From an uncultured Clostridia bacterium (GTDB lineage Bacteria; Bacillota; Clostridia; Oscillospirales; Ruminococcaceae): a stretch of DNA of 5,128 nucleotides. Both the position numbers and the translations under genes were made by a program. Within the stretch, counting starts at the first letter, position 1. Each line of letters begins with the position of its first letter. The notes below the pieces were generated by a model. That model had not been told where the DNA came from. It did not search any database and saw only the letters and a program-made list of their open reading frames with translations. Shown here piece after piece: positions 1-5,128 of this stretch. The DNA is taken from assembly GCA_945910715.1 (NCBI GenBank), contig CAMDZU010000123.1:1-5128 (forward strand), read 5' to 3'.

Positions 1-2
1 AA

Positions 3-3000
3 ATAATTCATGCCACAGACAGGTTTTTCTCCCTTATGGGCTATTCAAGGTCTGAATATCTTTCGCTTCATATAAGCGGCTCAGGCTCCAGAATTACAGG
101 CGAGGCCTTTACCGCAAAGCTGAAGGAAGCGGTAAGAAATAACAACAAGGCCGGGGACTGCTTTGATTTCGAATATATCGCTGCGGACAAATCCGGCGAA
201 AGCAAATGGCTTAAGGCAGAGGGCGAAATCAACGAAAACGCAGGCGGTATCCTTACCGTAACCTGCGCTGTAACCGACATTACCTCCTGCAAGCCCGACT
301 TGAAGGAATGGGTTAAGCTTACCACCACCGCCTCACTGTCTGCTGATATGCTTTTCGACTTTGACATGAAAACGGAAACCGTTGTTTTCAGCAAATACAG
401 AAACGGCCAGCTTTGCAGTACAATCACATACACCGATTTTGAAAACGAAGCCAAGGCAAAAAAGCTTATTTATGAAGACGATCTGGACACCTTTGAGCGT
501 ATCTGCGACAATATGCGGCTGGGACACGATTCGGTAATTGCCGAGCTGCGCCTGCTGAACAGGGATACAGGGGACTATAACTGGTACAAGATTCAGGGCA
601 GGTCCATAACCGATGACAGCGGCGTTTCCGTCCGTGTAATAGGCACCCTGCTGAACATTTCCGAGCGTAAGGACGCAGAGCGCCGCCTTATTGACAAGGC
701 GGAACGGGACCCTCTCACCAAGATATACAACAAAGCCACCACACGTTCCCTTATAAAGGATTATCTGAGAACGGACAGCCGTGAAACCCTTGACGCCCTT
801 ATCATCATTGACGTTGACAACTTCAAGCAGGTAAACGACAGCAAGGGTCATCTTTTCGGCGACAGTATCCTTGTGGATCTGTCGCAGGAAATGCAGGACC
901 TGTTCAGAACCAGCGACGTTGTGGGAAGAATAGGCGGCGATGAGTTTCTTGTATTTCTCCGTGGAATCAAGCAGCGTGCTCACATTGAAAGCAAGGCGGC
1001 TGACATCTGCCGTATTTTCGAGCTGCTGTATTCGGGAGAAAACGGGGACAAAATCACGGGAAGCCTTGGCATTTCCGTATTCCCCACCGACGGCGACACC
1101 TATGACGAGCTTTTCAGAAAGGCGGACGTTGCCCTTTATTCTTCAAAGAACGAGGGCAAGAACTGCTTTACCTTTTATAGCGAGGAAAACGACCTTTCTC
1201 TTGAAACAGGCGAAAATCTTATCCACGTCAACCGCTACAAGAAGGATTCTGCCCTTAACGTATCAAACAGCGTTTTCGATACGGAAATCACAGACTTTGC
1301 CTTTGACGTAATGAACAAGACAAGAGATGTTGCAAGCGCAATAACTCTGCTTCTCGGCAAGGTCGGCAAGCATTTCAATTTAAGCCGTGTAAGCATTCTG
1401 GAAGCGGAGGACAACTCCTTCTCCCTTAAATATACCTATCAGTGGTGCTCAAAAAACACAAAGCCGCAGCTTGGAGAAACCGTTGTTCTTACCGAAAAGC
1501 AGTGGAGCGACGTAGTTTCCTCCTACGACAACAACGATATTGACTTTTCGCCCGACACAACGGAAAATGACGGCAATGAAGCCCGTTTCAGCCTTTTTGA
1601 CCAGATGGACACCATTTCGGCATTGAGCTGCGCAATTACCGAATACGGCGAATACAAGGGCTGCGTCTGCTTCAACGAGTGCTTCAGGCACAAGGTATGG
1701 TCAATTGACGAGGTACGCACCCTTAAAACCATAAGCAAAATTATTTCCTCCTATCTCCTTAAAATGAGAGCCTTTGAAAAGGCTACCACAATGGTAGATA
1801 AGCTTACAAATTACGATAAGCTTACGGGACTTCCCTGCTACAATCTGTTCAGGGACACCGTCCTTGATATTGCGGAAAAAAGCTTTAAGGGCGATAAGTT
1901 TGCGTTTATCTACTGCGATATAAACAGCTTCAAATTTGTAAACGAAAAGTTCGGCGGCGAATACGGCGACCGTATCCTGTGCCGCTTTGCGGAAAAAATA
2001 AACAGCATTGAAACTCCTATGAAATGCAGCAGCAGAATTTTCTCGGATAAGTTCCTTATCTTTATGAGAATTGACGACCCCGACAGAATCTCAGATACAA
2101 TGCTGAAATTCCTCAACAAATTTACCGAGGACGAAAAAGCGCTCAACAGCGAGTGCTCCATTACCTGTGCGGCGGGAATTTACATTGTGGAGGACTGCAA
2201 AAGCATTGATATGGGCGTTGCTGTGGATAACGTGAACATTGCAAGGCGAGAGGCAAAAAAGAACCTTGAAAACTGCTGCGTAATCTTTGACGAAAAAATG
2301 AAGTCGGAGATAAACTACTCAATCGAGATTGTAAGCAAGGCAAAGGACGCTTTGAAAAATCACGAGTTCGTGGTTTACTATCAGCCTAAATTCGAGCTTA
2401 AAACCAACTCTCTCGTTGGTGCAGAGGCGCTTGTGCGCTGGAAAAAGCCCGACGGCACAATTGTCCGCCCCGACAGCTTTATACCCTATCTTGAACGAAA
2501 CGGCTTTATTGTAAACGTGGACTACTACGTTTACGAGCAGGTGTGCAAATTCATCAGAAGGCACCTTGACGAGGGCAGAAAAATCGTCCCAATTTCCGTC
2601 AATGTTTCAAGAGTTCACTTAAAGGACCCCGACTTTCTTGACATTGTAAACGGCATTATAAACAAATACCAAATCCCCTCCGATTTAATCGAGTTTGAAC
2701 TTACGGAAAGCGTTTTCCTTGAAAATCGGGACGCCGCAATACATACAATGGACGAAATGAAAAATTCGGGCTATTTGGTTTCAATAGACGATTTCGGCTC
2801 AGGCTTTTCATCCCTCAATCTGCTTAAAAACCTGCCTGTTGATATTCTCAAAATCGACAAGGAGTTCTTAAGCAACAGCACTCTTGCAAACAACGACGGC
2901 ATTGTTGTTTCAAGCATTATCGGAATGGCGAACAAAATGAAGATTTCCGTTATCTGCGAGGGCGTTGAAACGGAGGAGCAGGTTAAATTCCTCCGTGAAA

Positions 3001-3092
3001 ACAACTGCGATATGGTACAGGGCTTCTTCTTTGCAAGACCTATTCCCGAAAGCGAATTTGACAGCTTTACCGAAAGCCATCTGAATCAGTGA
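3..3092 (+). CDS. PAS-PAS-GGDEF-GAF-GGDEF*-EAL cyclic-di-GMP synthase/phosphodiesterase, 5' partial
   Basis: This is a multidomain c-di-GMP turnover enzyme, likely a sensor that sets the cellular level of this second messenger. The frame is open to the left edge, and the residues before the first ATG (36) read HATDRFFSL, the usual PAS lead-in to MGYSRSEYL. The true start therefore lies outside the window. Counting M36 as residue 1, the order is: rest of a PAS/PAC domain (1-90); second PAS (about 97-215); GGDEF (220-382) with D259, N267, D276, RTSD 291-294 (I-site) and GGDEF 300-304; GAF-like (about 415-575); second GGDEF (585-752) with FSDKF at 669-673 in place of the motif; and EAL (765-1010). 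The EAL domain keeps E797 (EAL), N856, E888 and E891 (ELTE), D918-D919 (DDFG), K939, E975, E978 and Q995. Cyclase activity from the first GGDEF and phosphodiesterase activity from the EAL are inferred from these residues. There is no membrane segment in the visible part. A terminator follows the stop at once. The signals sensed by the PAS and GAF domains are unknown. Confidence 0.95.
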   Translation: MIHATDRFFSLMGYSRSEYLSLHISGSGSRITGEAFTAKLKEAVRNNNKAGDCFDFEYIAADKSGESKWLKAEGEINENAGGILTVTCAVTDITSCKPDLKEWVKLTTTASLSADMLFDFDMKTETVVFSKYRNGQLCSTITYTDFENEAKAKKLIYEDDLDTFERICDNMRLGHDSVIAELRLLNRDTGDYNWYKIQGRSITDDSGVSVRVIGTLLNISERKDAERRLIDKAERDPLTKIYNKATTRSLIKDYLRTDSRETLDALIIIDVDNFKQVNDSKGHLFGDSILVDLSQEMQDLFRTSDVVGRIGGDEFLVFLRGIKQRAHIESKAADICRIFELLYSGENGDKITGSLGISVFPTDGDTYDELFRKADVALYSSKNEGKNCFTFYSEENDLSLETGENLIHVNRYKKDSALNVSNSVFDTEITDFAFDVMNKTRDVASAITLLLGKVGKHFNLSRVSILEAEDNSFSLKYTYQWCSKNTKPQLGETVVLTEKQWSDVVSSYDNNDIDFSPDTTENDGNEARFSLFDQMDTISALSCAITEYGEYKGCVCFNECFRHKVWSIDEVRTLKTISKIISSYLLKMRAFEKATTMVDKLTNYDKLTGLPCYNLFRDTVLDIAEKSFKGDKFAFIYCDINSFKFVNEKFGGEYGDRILCRFAEKINSIETPMKCSSRIFSDKFLIFMRIDDPDRISDTMLKFLNKFTEDEKALNSECSITCAAGIYIVEDCKSIDMGVAVDNVNIARREAKKNLENCCVIFDEKMKSEINYSIEIVSKAKDALKNHEFVVYYQPKFELKTNSLVGAEALVRWKKPDGTIVRPDSFIPYLERNGFIVNVDYYVYEQVCKFIRRHLDEGRKIVPISVNVSRVHLKDPDFLDIVNGIINKYQIPSDLIEFELTESVFLENRDAAIHTMDEMKNSGYLVSIDDFGSGFSSLNLLKNLPVDILKIDKEFLSNSTLANNDGIVVSSIIGMANKMKISVICEGVETEEQVKFLRENNCDMVQGFFFARPIPESEFDSFTESHLNQ

Positions 3093-3096
3093 AACG

Positions 3097-3130
3097 AAAA
3101 GCTTCGGCTGTTAACCGAAGCTTTTGTTTT
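3097..3130 (+). terminator. Rho-independent terminator of the GGDEF/EAL gene
   Basis: An 11-bp perfect stem, AAAAGCTTCGG (3097-3107) with CCGAAGCTTTT (3115-3125), encloses a 7-nt loop and is followed by G and four T. It begins four bases after the stop codon. The A-run on its left side means it could also work on the opposite strand. It separates the c-di-GMP gene from the two-component operon, so the two are probably transcribed independently. Confidence 0.85.
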
Positions 3131-3158
3131 ATATTAGCAGCTGACAGGAATGTAATTT

Positions 3159-3218
3159 ATGAAATTGAAATGGGGTAAAAACAGTGTGAAAGTGATTATT
3201 GGAGCTGTCAGCCGATAA
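3159..3218 (+). CDS. Doubtful 19-residue basic peptide ORF
   Basis: ATG to TAA encodes MKLKWGKNSVKVIIGAVSR, a cationic peptide with a short hydrophobic stretch (VKVIIGAV). An AGGA at 3146-3149 sits 9 nt before the ATG, which is good ribosome-binding spacing. I do not recognise the peptide. No convincing promoter fits between the preceding terminator and this ORF, and an ORF this short is expected often by chance. An 8-bp inverted repeat (GCTGACAG 3140-3147, CTGTCAGC 3205-3212) would pair part of the ribosome-binding region with the end of the ORF. It could be a real small peptide, a decayed gene end or chance, and chance is the default. Confidence 0.15.
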   Translation: MKLKWGKNSVKVIIGAVSR

Positions 3219-3253
3219 TAACCTTGATTTGTTCAGAGTATAACACCCTTTTG

Positions 3254-3294
3254 TAAACTAAAAATAAACTAATTGATTAAAACTCAGTTTAAAT
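3254..3294 (+). promoter_or_regulatory. Candidate operator/promoter region of the two-component operon
   Basis: TAAACTA occurs at 3254-3260 and again at 3265-3271, a 7-bp direct repeat separated by 4 bp (11-bp period). That is the layout typical of OmpR/PhoB-family operators. Next to it is a near-palindrome centred on 3285 (3276-3294), ATTAAAACT-C-AGTTTAAAT, with one mismatched pair. A possible -35 (TTGATT, 3273-3278) and -10 (TAAAAT, 3294-3299) are only 15 bp apart, so the promoter is weakly supported. The region is very AT-rich, which raises the chance of accidental repeats. Autoregulation by the downstream regulator is inference. Confidence 0.3.
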
Positions 3295-3329
3295 AAAATT
3301 GATAACATAAAATAAAATGCTTTACGAAC

Positions 3330-3333
3330 GGAG
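3330..3333 (+). promoter_or_regulatory. Ribosome binding site of the response regulator
   Basis: GGAG lies 9 nt before the ATG at 3343, separated by a T-rich spacer. It supports that start codon, which also gives the normal REC-domain N-terminus (FNIMVVEDD). Confidence 0.75.
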
Positions 3334-3342
3334 TTATTTTTT

Positions 3343-4017
3343 ATGTTTAATATAATGGTAGTTGAAGACGATATACAGATGCGAAGACTGCTCTGCACGG
3401 TACTTACCAAAAACGGATATAACGCAATAGGCGCAGAAAACGGCACTGCCGCCCTTGAAATACTGGATAAGGAAATTGTTGACCTGATTATTTCGGATAT
3501 AATGATGCCCGAAATGGACGGCTATGAGCTGACAAGTCAGCTCCGTGACGCAGGCTTCAATATGCCTATTCTGATGATTACGGCAAGAGAGGATTTTGAG
3601 TCTAAGCAAAAGGGCTTTTCCCTCGGCTCGGACGATTATATGGTAAAGCCCATTGACGTAAACGAAATGGTGCTCCGTGTGGGGGCATTGCTCCGCAGAG
3701 CGAAAATTTCCAACGAGCACAAAATAATCTGCGGAAATACCCAGCTTGATTACGACGCACTTTCCGTAAAATGGGAGGACAGGACAAGCGTTTTGCCCCA
3801 GAAGGAGTTTTATCTGCTGTACAAGCTGATTTCCTACCCAAACAGGATTTTCACCCGTCAGCAGCTTATGGACGAAATATGGGGAATGGAATCCGAATCC
3901 GACGCAAGAACAGTTGACGTGCATATAAACAGGCTCCGTGAGCGCTTTAAGGAAAACAAGGACTTTGAAATTATGACCGTGAGAGGTCTTGGCTATAAGG
4001 TGGTGCGTAAAAGTTGA
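3343..4017 (+). CDS. OmpR/PhoB-family response regulator transcription factor
   Basis: This is the cytoplasmic DNA-binding partner of the kinase that follows. At 224 residues it has the usual length for the family. The receiver domain (about 2-115) shows the acidic pair D9-D10 in VVEDD, the phosphoacceptor D52 in SDIMMPEMDG, T80 in LMITA, and K102-P103 in VKPIDV, so all residues for phosphorylation and signal relay are present. The winged-helix domain (about 125-222) shows EFYLLYKL, the recognition-helix region RTVDVHINRLRERF, and the C-terminal hairpin TVRGLGYKV. The regulator is preceded by GGAG at 9 nt. Its TGA stop overlaps the kinase's TTG start, so the two are very probably co-transcribed and translationally coupled. 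The regulated genes cannot be told from this window, although many such regulators control their own operon. I am not assigning a gene name because the family is large and the signal is unknown. Confidence 0.95.
   Translation: MFNIMVVEDDIQMRRLLCTVLTKNGYNAIGAENGTAALEILDKEIVDLIISDIMMPEMDGYELTSQLRDAGFNMPILMITAREDFESKQKGFSLGSDDYMVKPIDVNEMVLRVGALLRRAKISNEHKIICGNTQLDYDALSVKWEDRTSVLPQKEFYLLYKLISYPNRIFTRQQLMDEIWGMESESDARTVDVHINRLRERFKENKDFEIMTVRGLGYKVVRKS
3997..4003 (+). promoter_or_regulatory. Ribosome binding site deciding the kinase TTG start
   Basis: AAGGTGG, one mismatch from AAGGAGG, lies inside the end of the regulator gene and 10 nt before TTG 4014. An in-frame TAA at 4008-4010 blocks any earlier start. 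The next in-frame ATG (4083) would cut the first membrane helix in half. TTG 4014 is therefore the best start. Confidence 0.7.
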
Positions 4018-5128
4018 AAAAGCGTGACAGCGACAGCTTTTCGGGACTTTGGTGGTATTTTGTACTGATTATTTTCTTTGTAATGCTGGCCTCCACCCTC
4101 ATTCTTGCGGTATCGTCAATTATACTTGTCCACGTTTTCGGCATAACAATCAACCTTGGACTAAATCCGATTCTGCCTCTGCTTGGGTATCTGCTTGTAA
4201 GCTGCTGCATAGGAACGGCTATTTCCGTGATAATCAGCCAAAAAATGCTTAATCCCATAACCTCCTTTACAAAGGCGGCAAGAAAGGTTGCAAAGGGCGA
4301 TTTCACCGTCAGGCTAAACGAAAACATTTCCATAGACGAGCTGCGGCAGGCGGCAGTCAGCTTCAACAAAATGGTGCAGGAATTAGGCAGCACGGAAACT
4401 CTGCGCTCTGATTTTGTCACCAACGTTTCCCACGAAATGAAAACCCCAATTGCGGCAATAGAGGGCTACGCAACCCTTTTGCAGAACGACGAGCTTACCG
4501 CCGAGGAGCGGCACGACTACACAGCAAGAATTATCGAAAGCACCAAAAAGCTCTCCACCCTTACCAGCAACATTCTGAAAATCTCAAAGCTGGAAAATGG
4601 CGAAATGCAGATTCACGAGAATATTTTCCGCCTTGACGAGCAGATTAGACAAGCAATTCTTTCCCTTGAGCAGCTCTGGAGCGCAAAGGAAATCGACCTT
4701 GACATCGACCTTGCCACCGTAAAATTCAAAGGCAGTGAAGAGCTTCTGGCGCAGGTATGGACAAACATTATCGGCAATGCAATTAAGTTCAGCGACAAGG
4801 GCGGCAAAATCAGCGTTTCCCTTACATCAAAAAAGGATATTGTAACCGTGAAAATTTCCGACAGCGGAATCGGAATGTCCGACAATGTAAAAAAACACAT
4901 TTTCGAGAAATTCTACCAGGGCGACCGTTCACGCTCCTCCGAGGGAAACGGACTGGGACTTGCCCTTGCAATGCGCATTGTGCGTATTTCGGGCGGAGAT
5001 ATTTCCGACGCGGTGAACGAGGGCGTACGCCAAGGCTATGCGGAGGGCTATCTGCGCAAATCCGTGGTGGGCGACCCGCTGCGCCGGGTGAACACCGGCG
5101 ACAACACCCCCGCCATGATTTATTACGA
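4014..5128 (+). CDS. Two-component sensor histidine kinase, running in frame into fumarase-like sequence; 3' partial
   Basis: This is a membrane sensor kinase expected to phosphorylate the regulator upstream. From TTG 4014 (MKKRDSDSF) the order is: membrane helix 1 (about 13-40); external loop of only about 12 residues; helix 2 (about 53-75); HAMP (about 76-128); HisKA (130-195) with the phosphorylated H140 in VSHEMKTP; and HATPase (about 240-331). The HATPase domain has N251 and N255 in the N-box (TNIIGNAIKFS), DSGIG at 283-287, an F-box (IFEKFYQGD), and the second glycine box GNGLGLAL (311-318). The very short loop suggests sensing within the membrane or through a partner protein. The kinase normally ends with a strand such as GxGTxFxVxLP after GGDIS. 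Here, from residue 332 (5007), the frame instead continues as fumarate hydratase-like sequence to the window edge with no stop. Kinase identity is certain up to residue 331. The rest of the ORF is probably not native kinase. Confidence 0.9.
   Translation, partial: MKKRDSDSFSGLWWYFVLIIFFVMLASTLILAVSSIILVHVFGITINLGLNPILPLLGYLLVSCCIGTAISVIISQKMLNPITSFTKAARKVAKGDFTVRLNENISIDELRQAAVSFNKMVQELGSTETLRSDFVTNVSHEMKTPIAAIEGYATLLQNDELTAEERHDYTARIIESTKKLSTLTSNILKISKLENGEMQIHENIFRLDEQIRQAILSLEQLWSAKEIDLDIDLATVKFKGSEELLAQVWTNIIGNAIKFSDKGGKISVSLTSKKDIVTVKISDSGIGMSDNVKKHIFEKFYQGDRSRSSEGNGLGLALAMRIVRISGGDISDAVNEGVRQGYAEGYLRKSVVGDPLRRVNTGDNTPAMIYY
5007..5128 (+). other. Class I fumarate hydratase alpha-part fragment joined in frame to the kinase
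   Basis: The last 40 residues of the open frame contain AVNEGVRQGY, GYLRKSVVGDPL, RRVNTGDNTPA and MIYY. From memory of the family, these match the N-terminal (alpha) part of iron-sulfur, class I fumarate hydratases or the related tartrate dehydratases. The order and spacing (EGYLRKSVV.DPL, then NTGDNTPA) fit, so this is more than a single-motif match. That enzyme interconverts fumarate and malate in the cytoplasm. Its start, including the first cluster-binding cysteine region (usually PxCQDTG), is absent, and the fragment leaves the window. By hand count GC is about 64% over these 122 bases, against about 51% over the 146 bases before. Codons also shift to CTG, CGC, GTG and ACC. The fragment could come from a misjoined contig, a deletion between two loci, or a real fusion. 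Confidence 0.75.

Noticed and set aside
333..983. A 216-codon open frame on the minus strand
   Set aside because: It lies wholly inside the PAS/GGDEF coding region. Its translation shows no recognisable domain, and the plus-strand frame is clearly a real protein. It is a shadow frame.
940..1311. A 123-codon alternative plus-strand frame
   Set aside because: It is inside the first GGDEF domain in another frame. Its composition is low-complexity (many S, T, R, A) with no domain features.
1797..1825. Exact 11-bp direct repeat GATAAGCTTAC, twice with 18-bp period
   Set aside because: It encodes DKLTNYDKLTG at the start of the second GGDEF domain, where the second DKLTG is the family's usual DxLTG. 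The repeat is explained by coding and is too short to suggest a mobile element.
3131..3342. A c-di-GMP riboswitch or other structured leader between the c-di-GMP gene and the two-component operon
   Set aside because: I could not find the conserved GEMM-type core sequences or a compact multi-helix fold. Only a weak 8-bp inverted repeat with a long loop is present.
3334..3924. A 196-codon open frame on the minus strand
   Set aside because: It is opposite the response regulator, which has all family motifs. The minus-strand translation resembles no family I know.
4014..5128. A genuine signalling-metabolism fusion enzyme as the default reading
   Set aside because: Both parts are truncated at the join. 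The kinase ATPase domain lacks its end and the fumarase lacks its start and first cluster-ligand region, so neither would be expected to fold normally. It is kept as a finding to test and not adopted as the annotation.

Overview
The window carries three co-directional (+ strand) protein genes. They look like chromosomal DNA of a low-to-mid GC Gram-positive bacterium, probably a gut or rumen clostridium of the Oscillospiraceae/Ruminococcus type. The clues are codon choice (many CTT, AAA, ATA and GAA codons), A-rich intergenic DNA, AGGAGG-like ribosome binding sites, and the protein families present. The taxonomic call is inference. No RNA gene, CRISPR array or insertion sequence was seen.

Region 1 (start to 3092) is a large cyclic-di-GMP enzyme that enters from beyond the left edge. 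Its visible order is PAS - PAS - GGDEF - GAF-like - degenerate GGDEF - EAL. The first GGDEF domain keeps its catalytic motif and its RxxD inhibitory site. The second has lost the motif (FSDKF) but keeps residues expected to hold guanine. The EAL domain keeps every catalytic residue I can check. The protein should therefore be able both to make and to break c-di-GMP. A strong intrinsic terminator lies directly behind it.

Region 2 (3093 to 3342) is a 250-base AT-rich spacer. It holds the terminator, a doubtful 19-codon ORF, and in its right half a 7-bp direct repeat at 11-bp spacing plus an imperfect palindrome. These are candidate operators for the next gene.

Region 3 (3343 to the right edge) is a two-component operon: an OmpR/PhoB-type response regulator followed by a membrane sensor histidine kinase. 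The kinase begins with a TTG codon that overlaps the regulator's TGA stop. It has two membrane helices with a very short external loop, a HAMP domain, a HisKA domain and a HATPase domain.

The most surprising feature is at the right end. After the kinase's GLGLAL motif and the following GGDIS, the reading frame runs without interruption into about 40 residues that read as the alpha portion of a class I (iron-sulfur) fumarate hydratase (GYLRKSVVGDPL, NTGDNTPA). The kinase's normal last strand and C-terminus are missing. Base composition and codon choice also change at about position 5007. A chimeric contig join or a deletion/recombination at a short shared GGDIS-like stretch is more likely than a working kinase-fumarase fusion, but sequence alone cannot decide.
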